Made by a program: the position numbers and the translations under genes
Shown here: in pieces, positions 13,201 through 25,042 of the stretch
Layout of the letters: each line of letters starts with the position of its first letter
Numbering within the stretch: position 1 is the first letter of the stretch
Notes under the pieces: generated by a model
What the model saw: the letters and a program-made list of their open reading frames with translations, nothing else
What the model was told of the DNA's origin: nothing
Databases searched by the model: none
Source: Hymenolepis diminuta
Lineage: Eukaryota > Platyhelminthes > Cestoda > Cyclophyllidea > Hymenolepididae
DNA length: 64,000 bases
Assembly (NCBI GenBank): GCA_900708905.1
Contig: CAADRB010000024.1
Span: forward strand, 1,866,611-1,930,610
Reading direction: 5' to 3'

Positions 13201-16200
13201 TCCCGTTCTTTGAACGACTTTGAAAATATTGATGTCTCGTCTGTAATCCGAAGGAATGGGCATCGTCCGCGACAACCTGGCCAAACGAATTCTCTCATTT
13301 TACCCGGTGAAGTAGATACAGAATCCTTTACGTTAGTGGGGAGTTCGAGTTATTTCGGATCCGGTGCGAGTTCCATTCAGACCCTAGTGGGACCAGAAGC
13401 GAAGAATCCAACCACATTGCCTAATGCTAATCATCAACTACCATGCTGTTCCCATTGTTTAAAAACTTTTGCCAGTGGAATTCTAGAAATTGCAATGAAT
13501 CTAGTCACTTCTCAGGCTTTTCCGACTCCTCAAGCCATTTATCGAGTTCGAAACCTGACATCTTACCTCCATTCCTACTTATATAATCATATTAAATCAA
13601 TCAGAAATCGAACAAACCTTCCCAGTGATATATTAGTCACAGGATTGGCGAAGCTCGCACTAACTGATCGGAAGTCTCCAATGATTGTTCAAGCTCTGAT
13701 TGAGAATGCTTCCGCGGAGGTTTGCGGACAGATTCTGGAAGAAATTGGTTTACCCGAAGACACGAAGGAAGAGAATTCAACCCATTTAGTCAACGGAATG
13801 GTAAAAGACTGGTTTAACTCTATTCCCGAAAAAGCTGACATTGAATGGATGCTTCCTGGATACATCGCTTCGTGCCTAATGCTCTATCGACTTATGGAAA
13901 GCGCTGATAATAAAGTGAAGGAATGTGACAAACCTCTTGAGGAACCGATGACAAATGGAAATTCTCCTAACAACCAAATTGAAGACATACTAGAAGCTCT
14001 TTCCATCACTTTAATTCATGCCGTCTGTCAAGCCAACAATGACAATTGTATAAACAAGTAAGTAGTTACTTATTTATTCAATCTTTTATAAAGACACAAC
14101 AAATTATGCTCATCAAATTAAGTCAAGATTTTAGGGGACACATGATTATGTGCAGATTGGGGAACATTGTTTCGGTAAATGTTTTTTCCCCAAGATTCCT
14201 AATATTTTCCTACCCTATTTTGATAATGGCAAAATCATTGTTAGTTCAAAGGAAGGGTTTTTATGATCCTTTAAATAATTTTTCAGCCTTGTAAAATATC
14301 GACTGTTTTGAAAAATTTGGCTTTGCCATGACAAAAAACGCTGCAGACATACGTAATGACCTTGATGACCCAGGATTTGACGTTTTTGGCACTCTATCAT
14401 TAATAGGTGTATATTCGATAGATTGCCGACATTTTAAAGGAATAGGAGCTCCAGTGTGCGCTTTATGGTCGCCAATCAGGATGGAGGGGACATATTTTGG
14501 AGTCCCGTTTCAGTGCCCCCTCATTATAAGACGAAATTTTAAAATTTCCGAAATTTCATTATTACTTGTGGTATAATGACTTATTAGAGTTCATTTTAAG
14601 CATAGCAGTTTCATTGATGATATTAAAGAGACAATAGTAGTAATTCCCAAATCCACTTGGAAAGCCTTTCAAAATGCTCATCTTGAGGAGAGGAGTAGCG
14701 TCACGGAGCCTCTCTGATATGAAACCCACTTCTGTCAGTCCCTTTTTTACCAGATTTAGCCATAGTGATTGGTCATTGCGCTCACTGGGTATGTTCCAAT
14801 GAGGATCAAATCTGTGACCTCTGGTTTCGCAGGCTAACCCCGATAACCACTACGCCTTGGGTGAAAAATGCATTTGAAGTTGCACCTATCACATGGAGAA
14901 GAAAGAAAAACGGAAAAAATTATTAACAAATAACTAAAATTTTGCTGGTCTTAAAATATTCTTCACTTTAATTGATCAAGGCTTAATTTGTAGAGCACGG
15001 TCTTTTGGTTAGTAATAAGATGTTTATTCAACGCGTATTTTTATTATTCCAAAATGATCAAAATCCTTCCCATTTTAGTGATATCCCTATTAAACTAAGT
15101 CAGAAATTCGAATCCATCTTCTTTGAACTCTTAATGAAGAAATGGGACAGAAACGTATTGGAAATAATTATACCAGATATCGCTGATTGCAGAACCATGA
15201 ATCCTGACAAGTAAGTAATCAGTATATTCATCTATCAATTGCATGTATCCATAATGCAAGGCATTAATGAGATCTTCTATTTCAGATTGTTCCTCAGCGA
15301 ATTCAAGAGTCCTAACGATACCGTATGTCCAATTTCATTGTGATTTAATGAAATTCATTTGCCCGACACATAAATAATTGACATTTAGACAACTTTGGAA
15401 GAACTGGGCTCCTCGTTTACTTGTCACAACGAAGGTGACACGCCTATTATGTAAGTTCGTTTCAATTTTATGTGTGTGTTTACTATTCAAACAATGCTAG
15501 AGGATCACTATTAGTCATCTGGAGATTTAGTCGAATTGTTTAATTGTTTGATCTAAGTAAGCTGGATCACCAAATGAAAAAAATCGATACCGAATTCGTG
15601 GCCAGCAAATTATCGAAATTTAAAAAATTTCAACTTTTTCTCCAGTATTCTATTTCTACTTTCTCCCACAAGTTTTGCTGATGTTTATGTTCCATCTGTA
15701 TTATTTGAAACTCTAGGCTAGCCAAGTTTTGCTCAATTCCCACTTTGTATAAAAATGAAGTTCTATTTGATACAAAATTTTCTGATTTGGCGGAAAATTA
15801 ATCTGAGATCAAATTTTGATAAAAAGGACAATTGTAATTTGGATTATTATTGAAGTGATTTATCCATTCCAACGAAAAAGATAAGATGGTTGTCGGGAAT
15901 CCAATTTTAATATAAAAAAATAGTGTTATTTCATTTGATTCCAGCTAATATTAACGCTTTTGAACTTCAGAAGGAAATAAATTCATTTTAAAATTGTACT
16001 ATTAGGCCTTTATCACATTTAACTGTTTTATTAAATAGCATTAGATGGTGGGTAGAACTTAATGGTGTCAAATTGAATACTACCAGATCGATATCTGATA
16101 GGACCTAATAGCCACTCTGCCGTTCACCTAATATGTATCTGACGCATCAAACTTGATGAAAGCATAAAGAGCTTAGATAATGCTCCAGATCCCCGTGGTT

Positions 16201-19200
16201 TTTGGTGGATGTATTTCCAACCGGGCAATGGAAAGCCATTTCAACTCCGGATTTATTTAGATTGATGAGAACAATCAAAAAAAGAATCTCCTCAGATTGA
16301 CTCACTGATACCATGAATCTATTAGAAAGTGTCTATTTCAATAGATTTTGGCTGTTTCAGAGCCAGTTTTCCTAATTATATACCACTGTTTCTCGTGAAA
16401 TCCTACATCTTGAACATATTTTAACCCCTCACTCAAAATTCTACACTAAACTTATCTAAAACGCCTTTATTAATTATCTAAATTTTCATTTTAAAAATCA
16501 GTCACCTTTGAATGCTGTCTGAGACAACCAAAGTGCATTTTTTCATTAAATTTATCCACTCGGGAAAGAGATTCAGAACTTATATGTTTCCCTTAAGTCA
16601 CTTCTTTGACACATGGTCACACAAAATCCGAAACCTCAGTCAATGCCAATCGTGAAAATCAAGCACGATTGATTTGTGTGCTGAAATTTGTAAGTCTTCA
16701 TAAAAATTTACCAATTCTTGTCAGTCAATTATTCCGCGCTCTTTCCCTCGCCTGATTACTTTTGCAGAGTATTCTGAGAGTTAATTTGGTTCTCGGCTTA
16801 ATTAAGCTCTAATTTAAACAAACTAACAAATTATTAAGGGATTCATGGGAAATTATATTGGTTTCATCATGCAGCATTTCTTATATTGAAAATTCTGCTA
16901 AAATTATCCAAAATGGAGCTTGGATAATTGTTCTTTTTAACAACAATGTATAATGTTCGAAAAAAATTATTTACCAAAAATTAATTATACTTTAAAGGAA
17001 TGAATTAATCATTTTTATTTACTCAAAATTTTATCAATATTCAATATCCACATCTAAGTCCAGACACCATTTTACAGAGTGAGAAGTAAATGAACTTTAG
17101 TTAAATGACCTCTTGTTCTTTGTGCTGATGGTAATTAAATATGGTAATAAAATGATTACAATTAACCAGAAAATACTTCTTAAATAGTTTATTTGAATCA
17201 AATTTTAATTCCTTTTATTGTATTTATGGAATTATGCAAATAATGCTTGAGTAGTTTTTAACGCAATGAAATCAAATGAAGATAAATAAAATTTGAATTA
17301 TATATATATTCGTATTATTCGATTGTTAAGGACATTAATTACAGTTTAATTTAATTAATGCATTTAATCTAGTGAGAAGATAAGCTATTATCTGTTCAGG
17401 AGCTTTCTCATAGAAACGGAATAATACAAATCATATTTTGCTGATGAAATAACGCTACCTCATTGGCTTTCTTTTAGATAATGGAAAAATACAACACTTC
17501 TAGTTTCTATTTTAAAGTTTCTTAACCCTGAGATTTTGATCTAGCAATTTGCTAAGTATTTCATGTGATGTTCTTCTAGACGGAGCTAAATGTTGATCGG
17601 CTTTATCCTATTTCATTGTACATTTTATTGTTCTAATTTTAACTTAACTTGTGTAAAATGAAAATAAAACTTAAGCATTTATAAAGTTAAAACTTTATTT
17701 CTTTCACGTATATCTTACTACAAAGACTTAGCAATATTCATAAAAAGTTAATTCATTTCGATTCATTTGTATTAAAAGATGGCATATTTATTTGGCATTC
17801 TTTTTCTATTAATAATGCATAACAACGGCGCGGTAATAGTAAGATGCATATTTTTAAATAATATTTTCCGTTCAATATTCTGTTTATTCACAGCTCGAAT
17901 TCGAAAATTGTGCCTAGTAAGTCCTTCGATTTTGTTGATTGGCTAAGATGATAATCAGTTTTTCTCCTCATCGTCAGTATTCAGAGAAATCCTACTGAAG
18001 TTTATTTTATACTTTCTCTAATGTTTCCTTCCAACTAATTCACTGTTTTTGATTAGAGTCTACTTAACTTTAAAACTTGAAATACCACCAGTTGCTATTT
18101 GCTGAGTTTTCTAATGTTGTAATCTAATATTGAATTCACTGCGCTCAATTGTATTCTTACAAAATACCCATTGTACCTCTCGAATAAAAGCTCCCTACAA
18201 TTTTTCCTCGAAACACGAAGAAAAGGAATGTAAAAAAAGACGGGCCTTTTATTCAATCAATATTGACGATGTCTATTATGTGAAAATGTGATGACATTGA
18301 CTCAATCAGATTTTTATCACATGTACTCTACTTTTGTGCGAGGAAGTATTGAGAGAGTAAAGAAATTCTTTTAATTTAGCTTTTATTCCTCATAAAATGG
18401 TGTGATTAAGGTACTGTTAGATGATCTAAAATATGCGTGTTCATTAGAGCAAGTTTCCTTAGTTATTTAACACAATGAAATAGAGAAAATCTTGACGTCA
18501 TATAACACTACTCTTTACATATCTTACACATGATCTTGTGTAAGAGAGAGGGAGGTAGCTTAGAGATCAAGTTCCAGACTCAGATTTTCGCTAATCTATT
18601 CCATTCTTACCAACATTGCCTCACAATTAAATGCGAAGGTGACTAGATGTAGTTGTATCCTCCTCCATGTGAGTACTTACCCGGAAATCAAGTCGAAACT
18701 TCCACAATTGCACAGGAAAACTTTCCCTTCGTTGACCAGTGCATTTCAAAAGGTTTTCCTCATTGAGATATTATTGAATCTCTTTTGGCCATTTCGATCG
18801 ATCGCAATATATGGAAAAATTTCAATTGAAGTTGTTTCCAATTTGTACGCTTTCGTGATTGCCAATTACAGAGCGGTTAAAGACTTTCACCAAGTCACCA
18901 GAAACTAAATTCAATTAGAAAATCAATAAATGTGATTTTTTACTTTCCAAACGCAGAAAACAAAAAAACCTGACTCAATGTATGGACAACATTCGGGATG
19001 AATTGGAAGATCTTTCGACTCATGTCCTTAAGAATCGTCAAGCTTTCTACGAGAGTGTTCAAGAGAAACAGGATAAAGGAAATGCTGAAGAGGTGGAGCT
19101 GGAAGCGAAAGATTATGCTACCATCATCGCTGCTTTGAAGAGGGAACACGAGGAGGAAAAGCTGCGGTTACTTCAGGATGTCAAACAGAACTGGTTCCAT

Positions 19201-22200
19201 CGGGATTACTACGACGCTTATACTGCGCAATCTGAGTAAGTTTTACATCAAAAGGAATTTAGATTCTAGTAGAGTAGGAGAGGATTTCACTGTGGCTTCG
19301 TGGGCGACAAATCCAAGTATTTTCATAGGGAAGGTGTTTAAGGAGTAACCTTGGAAACTTATAGAGTCATCCTTCAAACTCATATATAGCGTTTTAACTC
19401 TCCATGTTTTTAGTAAAGCTTACAGCATCCAGAAATTAAGCACTTGAAGTGATTTATTGCCATTAGGCTTGAGAAGCAGTGATCCTGCTGCCAGGGCAAA
19501 GGCATAGCTTTCTTTCCTGCGAACATTTGCAAATGATTGAAGACGCCGTACTTCACAGTTCTTTTACGAATTATTTTGAGGAGACGTTTTACAACTTAAG
19601 TGATTCGACTTATGCTAACTAGAAAATTCACTCCAACCATGGAATTTGAAACCCACACATTCGATGGTCAGAGCAATTGGTCTTGTGTGCCGCAGCCAAT
19701 AGGATTAGAGAAAAATATGTCACAGGAAAAATATTTTTGAATAGAGTCTTCCATTTTCTTTTGTGAGTATTAGTTGAATTATATATCCTGGTAGTTTAAA
19801 CTTCTAAATAAAAGGATGTGTGTGGTTAAAACGAAATATTGATTTGGAATTAATTCAATAATGATCGAAAGGTTTCTCCTTGTATCACATGAATACCTCG
19901 AAACATTTTTTTACGAAGAATTGTTAGTTTGGTCTAAAGTAAGAGCCTCTTATCCTTCGGTGTTTAATTTAGGTTGCAATTAAAGAACCTTCATTCACAA
20001 ATCAATCGAATTTGTGCTGATATTGTTAATAAGGGCGAATACAATGGAACATCTTCGCACTCTCCTGCTGCCAAACTGGCCAAAGTTCAAGAAATCATTC
20101 GTGATAGGTGAGTTGAAGTCACATATTGCCTTATTTATTCATACTTACTTGTAATTTTTATCAATCTGGGGGGNNNNNNNNNNNNNNNNNNNNNNNNNNN
20201 NNNNNNNNNNNNNNNNAATCCTGGCAGTAAAGCTTCTCTAAGAGTTCAACCAAATTAGGCTTACAAGTCTTCTAGTAATCGCCAGACTTTACCAAAAATA
20301 GGAAGACAAAGTCCAATGAAAATGAATGAAAAGAGAAATGAAGTAGGAGTTGGAGGCGGGACTGAGAATTAGAAGGAGAAGAAGTGTCAGTATTGAACGA
20401 GGGCTCAATTGTATGTGCGGTGAGAGAGTTATATTGTTTTGTGTTCTTTGCGTAGCAATTGAGGTGAGCAGGGCTATGAATTATCATGTGAGTAGTACAA
20501 GAGCATTGTTTGTTTTATTCTGGCAGGAAAAGTTTTAAAAATTGTAAGGTAATGTACCAGGAAGAGTATGCAAGAACTAATAGCAAAAAAATCAATTATT
20601 TAATAATAATAAAATCGATTAATTTCCTGTAATCTGAATAATTTGTGCTGCTTTTTTCCTTAGTTTATATCAAAAAATATTTGTGTGTTTCAAATGTTGA
20701 CTGTATTTCTCTCCCATTTGGAAGAGAAACGGGAATTTTCGTGACCTTGAAGTTTAGAATCTTTTGATCTGTCCTGTACAATTCACCATTTTAATTGGAT
20801 TTGATCCAAGTTCTGTCTTCTTCCTCGCCATTAATTTATAACTATTAAATACCAAATTAATCAATTATTTAAGTGTGATGCTCACAGATTCCACCTATGA
20901 ACTCCAATAAACATTGATAAGAGTTGAATTGTTTGAAATTAATATCATCTCCCAATCGTATAAGCTCAAAATTTCCCCATGGGCGCTGTAAAGGTAATCG
21001 TAGGTGATTTTGAAAGTACTTGGTCTGGAAAAGCTTTTTTGCTGAATGCGGATCTGCGGTTCGCAACTCAACAACCATCAAATTAGATGTACTTAATGTC
21101 CGAATTTCACTGATGGTGTTAGGTGAAATAATTAATAACCTCTATAAGCTTAAGAGTATTCAAGAGAATTTAATTCTAACCCATTTATTCTAATAAGATG
21201 TAATTACATTGAAAATGAATCGGGTTTGATCTCCTACGTTAGAAATCAAGCTTTGATTAATTAACAGTTGTTCACCACAAAGGAACATGGGAAGAGCACA
21301 TAAAACACATACTTACTTTTGAAAACTCCAAAGTTGTATAATTATTGTAAATTGAATAGCAAATCTGGGGAGAATCAGAATGGTTCAATTTCATATCAAT
21401 TTTCTGAATGCTAAACAATTTGGGTGCCCTAATTTAGTGTAATCGTCTCACTCTAACAAAAATTAGATGCCCTTTCAAACTAGGGGATACGTGTAATGAC
21501 TTCTAATAACTGCAGCGTTCAAAGTGAATTTTCTTTATTTTCAGTTTAATTAGTGAGAATATTTCAAAAAAATAGAAATTTATAAACCATGATGTGAAGT
21601 GATATGTTAAGAGCGTTCGAACTGTTCCTTTCACCTGGAAACAAAGTCCTTAAACTGCTGCATTACTGATCGACGTGGTAGAAAGTCACTCCTCTGAAGG
21701 CAGATGTATACAAACACATATGTTGTTAATTTTGATAAAGTAATAAGATTATGGTCTACCGAGGCCACATGGGTCCATCTTTGTCACGAGACTGACCAGG
21801 AGACGAGAGAAATGCCATCAAGACCTGATAGAACATTGGAGATTATATCTTGATCGTTTCTTTCGCGTCGTTGCTCTGCATTGGGGGATCACAGGCTGTT
21901 CTCTGCTAGTAGAAGATTCTGCCAAGATGCCGATTTTGTGGAGAACGTCGTTATCATCAAGACTGTTCTATCGATGACGTCGCTGCCACAACTGTAACGA
22001 TAATGACCACAAAGAAGGCTTCTATCGAGAATCTTCTACGAGCAGTTCAACGAGGCAGAACCAAAACAGTAAGAGAGCATTAACTCAGACGAGGCAGAGC
22101 TATGGTATGTTGATGCAGGCAAACGTTAATTCTAGAAAATACGTTAACCTAAGCATTAATGGTATACCGTTTGAGTTCCTGATCGACACTGGCTCCGATA

Positions 22201-25042
22201 TCTAATTCTATGCGACTCTACGTATCGATTCGATGCGAGGCTACATTCTTAGAGAAGACGATCTTCAAGAAGTGCTACGTTACAGATCGAAACATTAACC
22301 TAATGGATCTGGACTGGATCGATGAGCTCAACCTTTTCCAATTTCCAGACGAAAACAAAACCTACTAGACACTTACTCTCTCACTAACGAATGCGGGGAA
22401 CCTCGTGAGAAAATGCAACCAGTGTCAACATGTTGCCGAAATCCGTCATTCTTCTATTCATATTCAATCGCCGAAATCCGATTCTCCTAGAACTCAGGTC
22501 TAAGTTACCATTCCGGACTCACTAAAAGTGCAACACGCATTGTGGTGATAAATTCACATTCAAAAGGGTCCGATGTTACTCTACTCGCACCGACAACAAG
22601 CAGATCAGCTATCTCTATCCTCCATAAACTCGTGGTGTATCAGAAACACTCGTTACGGACCCAAGTACATAGTCTGAATCTACATTTTCTTGACAAGCGA
22701 AAAGGTCGAGTAGGATAATCGAAACTATGACTTGGGAATTAAAGTTCCTCAACATTTGCCTAGTCACTCATAGTCCGTAGCGGACAGACTGTCTAAGGTT
22801 CTACCAGCTGTAACTCCGAAAATAAGAAAAACTCGATGTCAAGAGGTCTCGTCGTGAACTTGAACCTGGAGCTGAACCATGAACCGCGAGCGTTCAACCT
22901 GAGAGGACCCGAAAATACCGATCATTTATCGGCCGAAGGGACCCACTCCCCACCCGACAATTGTCCGACGAATATCAGAAGCAGTCACCGATGTCGCCAA
23001 GTCAGTTCGGAGGTGGCAGGCAAGCCACCCCAATTTATTAATAAGTAAATTAGGTTTTTATACAAAAAATTTCTTCGTGGGACGTCAGTCATGTCTCGTC
23101 ATCAGTGTCTCGGCATGATGATCGACATCTGTTTAGGTTTTCATGTACAAACACGTAAACACGCAGCGGGACCACCTGTGGGCACTGTAATGGAGATCCT
23201 ATCATCAGTCACTCATCTCTAATCGCCAGGTGTTGGTAGACATCTGCTGGCTATAGCCTCTCCCATTGAAATATGAGACATCCATCTTGGGGATTCGGGA
23301 TGAACCCTTTAGTCGGTCTAGTATCCGGTATCTGTTTTACGCACGTTAAGGTCTCTCAAATTGAAAAACATGAAAGTGTTGTTTGGCGGAAATATTATTT
23401 TCCCGTATTTCTTACAATTTACTTAATAATAAATTGGGGTGGCTTGTCTGTCACCTTCGAGCTGATCTGACGACATGAGTCACTTGACTTATTCCATCTA
23501 TTCGATTGATGTGACCCCGATAGACCATAATGTCATTACAGATAATAAGAAACTTTGCTGTTTTAATCGTGGTAATATCTTTAATTTTTTCAAATAAGTT
23601 GCAGTAAAATTTGAGGAGTCAGGTGGAAATTTCAGGGCCCATATTGGTCGCATCATGACTTTTGCCTTTTGAGATTGAATGCCATTTTGTTTTTCTTATA
23701 ATATAACAACCTAGAAGCCCCGATAGTAATCTGGCAGAGCAAACCAATCTAAAAAACTCGGTAATAAGCAACAGAAGCCAATAATCCACGGCAGATTACA
23801 AGACACGTTATGGCAAACAAGCGTGTATCAACGAAACTCCCTCTCAATCGGTATCAGCTTAAACAAATAGGCATAATTACCAAGTGTCTTTTATCAGTGA
23901 TTAAGAAGCAAATTCCATTTTTATTTAAAGAAGAAATATTGGGAATGGAAGAAGATAAATGTTTTTTTCCTCTGGCAGTTCTCATCATTTTTTCATTCTT
24001 TTAATAACTCTGAGAACTGATACTTATTCCATGGAAGTAACTTATTGGTCATATTTTAGAATGGCGACCCGGAACAGTCGTTCCTTTTTTGCAAGAGTGG
24101 GAACTAAACGGAAGACTTGAATGGGTACAATTCAGTTACATTTTACATAATCCCATTTAACGAAAAAGGCGAAAAATTGGATCAGCTTTTAAGTTCAGAA
24201 TTAATGAAACATCTTTATATCTTTGGAACTCATTAACTAAATATGACCAGTTCTAACAAACTTTGAATATTCTAATGGCCATCTCCCATCATTAGAGTGT
24301 TAGACCTCCTGATTATTGATGCAATTCTATTTAATTTGTTGGAGATTGACCAAGTTAGGCTAAAATATTCTCTTACGACTGAGGCTTATCCCAACGAATA
24401 ATAGTAGACAATGACCAAACAGGAAAGTCAAGAGTTGAGTATGCATCAAATGCGCTGGCACTGCAGTGGTTAAAGTGCTTCCTTAAGAAGTTAGAGGTCT
24501 CAGGTTTGATTCCTGTCGGTGCGCACCAGGTAATCGGAGTGGACAGACACACTAATTCAGAGATATGAGTTGGAAAACGTGGAATAAATTTACACCCAAA
24601 AATCAACAGTACAACAATATGAAATAGCAAGCTTTGGTTATGAGCTTTTTCCCATTTTAGTCATGTGGTTTTACTGGATCATGTCGAAAATGCCATCCAT
24701 ATCTTCTCCAAGTTTGTGAACAGTTCAGTGGACCGTCAAGAGGGCATGGATAACAAAGAAGATGACGAAAGCGATCTCAGCGAAATCTCTGCTCTAATCC
24801 CTGAGGCTTTAGCAGGATTAGCTGCCGCGGTGAATGACCTTCGAGCGCGTCTTTTCTGTGATACTGACGGTAATGACGACGATGATGATGAGGATGAAGT
24901 GGGTGATGATGTCAATATTTTATCCACGAACTTTCGTAGATGCTTTTTGAATCCCCAGAAAACTACTCTTTCTCCGTTGGGATTCACAATCAACCTGCAG
25001 AGTGATGAGAATTCTGATGAAGTTAGTGAAAGCGAAATCTGA
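10255..25042 (+). CDS. PH-domain protein with C-terminal coiled coil, ~1003 aa, 13 exons
   Basis: Exons by splice consensus and phase: 10255-10356, 10454-10627, 11466-11963, 12085-12189, 12269-12395, 12993-13029, 13182-14057, 15013-15210, 15286-15322, 15389-15450, 18957-19235, 19973-20107, 24661-25042. All junction phases agree and give 1003 codons plus TGA. Residues about 21-125 form a PH domain (KEGFLLWALNKD, YGVLLPQLLLYD, FYGIIL, and the closing W of RREWMRYLNEALD), a fold that usually binds phosphoinositides or proteins. The middle (exon 7, about 290 residues) has a Ser/Gly-rich opening and then an apparently helical region with a CCSHC cluster. Exons 11-12 look like a charged coiled coil (DELEDLSTHVLKNRQ, KREHEEEKLRLLQDVKQN). 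The C-terminal exon has a run of Asp/Glu (DGNDDDDDEDEVGDD). I do not recognise a named orthologue; signalling or membrane-scaffold roles are guesses. The exact start (ATG at 10255) is the first Met before the PH core. An extra exon near the 20174-20216 gap cannot be excluded. Confidence 0.8.
14692..14857 (-). mobile_element. tRNA-derived SINE, copy C (intron 7 of PH gene)
   Basis: Minus-strand copy of the window's SINE family. The head reads GGCGTAGTGGTTATCGGGG (A-box-like) and AGGTCACAGATTTGATCCTC (B-box-like), followed by body segments ACCCAGTGAGCGCAATG and GGCTAAATCTGG. It lies in the 955-bp intron 14058-15012, antisense to the host gene. Confidence 0.65.
15451..18956. other. Intron 10 of PH-domain gene (3.5 kb)
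   Basis: This intron joins two phase-2 exon ends (GTAAGT donor at 15451; acceptor CCAAACGCAG ending at 18956). I see no second gene, no recognisable element protein and no SINE copy. It is AT-rich with short A/T runs. A short open frame at 18639-18908 has no resemblance to anything I know and lacks a good acceptor in the right phase, so I left it intronic. Confidence 0.6.
20174..20216. other. Assembly gap (N run)
   Basis: 43 undetermined bases in the last intron (20108-24660) of the PH-domain gene, about 65 bp after the exon 12 donor, preceded by a short G run. The true length is unknown. An exon or repeat could be hidden or mis-joined here. Confidence 0.95.
21745..22983 (+). mobile_element. 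Decayed Ty3/Gypsy element, internally deleted, copy 2
   Basis: Plus-strand relic in the last intron of the PH-domain gene. In order it shows a gag-leader part (21780-21905, shared with 7441-7602), a knuckle-like region, a protease segment with FLIDTGSDI followed by a stop (about 22170-22205), the post-protease segment DLDWIDELNLFQFPDE (about 22310-22350), then directly the integrase zinc-end-like LVRKCNQCQ (about 22400) and the core-like VINSHSKGSDV (about 22540). As in copy 1, RT and RNase H are missing between these points, and the junction lies at the matching place. Several stops and frame breaks make it non-functional. It ends at an LTR-like repeat (22984-23258), which fits a 3' LTR. I see no matching LTR upstream. 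Confidence 0.75.
22984..23258 (+). repeat. LTR-like repeat, copy 1
   Basis: About 275 bp shared with 26941-27243 and 27751-28059 (same strand) and partly with 23418-23531 (opposite strand). Landmarks in order: TCAGTTCGGAGGTGGCAGG, AAGCCACCCCAATTTATTAA, GTCATGTCTCGTC, a tract with GGGACCACCTGTGG, and a distal end near AATCGCCAGGTGTTGG and CATCTGCTGGCTAT. Its position at the end of Gypsy copy 2 makes a 3' LTR the natural reading. I could not define exact TG/CA ends or a target-site duplication. Confidence 0.65.
23418..23531 (-). repeat. Partial LTR-like repeat, inverted
   Basis: On the minus strand this matches the first ~115 bp of the LTR-like family (AGATGGAATAAGTCAAG, then CAGATCAGCTCGAAGGTG and CAAGCCACCCCAATTTATTA). 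It faces copy 1 (22984-23258) across about 160 bp, tail to tail. The outer part, GGTCTATCGGGGTCACATC on the minus strand, resembles the start of LTR copy 4 and a sequence at about 21755 just before Gypsy copy 2. Confidence 0.6.
23712..23985 (+). repeat. Dispersed repeat R2, copy 1
   Basis: About 270 bp that reappears at 38731-39015 on the same strand. Shared landmarks: GATAGTAATCTGGCAGAGC, AACTCGGTAATA, CCACGGCAGAT, CACGTTAT, and GAAGAAATATTGGGAA followed by a tract ending in TCTGGCAG. It carries no recognisable protein. It may be a solo LTR or a non-autonomous element of another family. Confidence 0.6.
24451..24600 (+). mobile_element. tRNA-derived SINE, copy E, best-preserved tRNA head
   Basis: The first 75 bases (24451-24525) fold like a tRNA: an acceptor-like pairing of TGCGC with GCGCA, a perfect 4-bp D stem (GCAC/GTGC) enclosing the A box TGCAGTGGTTAAA, a degenerate anticodon region, and a T arm CAGG-TTTGATT-CCTG whose loop carries the B box. 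The body after it (CACCAGGTAATCGGAGTGG, then ACACTAATTCAGA) lines up with copies A-D, which identifies this as the same SINE rather than a free tRNA gene. It lies sense to the host gene, about 60 bp before the last exon's acceptor. The 3' end is estimated. Confidence 0.65.

Noticed and set aside
14046..14576. Open frames of 82 codons after exon 7 of the PH-domain gene
   Set aside because: They begin at or beyond a strong GTAAGT donor (14058), and joining exon 7 to exon 8 keeps phase and sense. The frames have no resemblance to any family.
18639..18908. 89-codon frame in intron 10 of the PH-domain gene
   Set aside because: No acceptor and donor pair in the right phase, composition like the surrounding intron, and exon 10 to exon 11 joins cleanly without it.
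19640..19710. Another minus-strand SINE copy (TGTGGGTTTCAAATTCC resembling a B box)
   Set aside because: Only the B-box-like part matches; the body segments of the family are not visible.
24451..24525. Functional tRNA gene
   Set aside because: The anticodon arm does not close and the downstream body aligns with the SINE copies, so it is a SINE head.
24736..24993. Minus-strand frame with a poly-Ser run
   Set aside because: Antisense shadow of the acidic GAT/GAC codon run in the last exon of the PH-domain gene.
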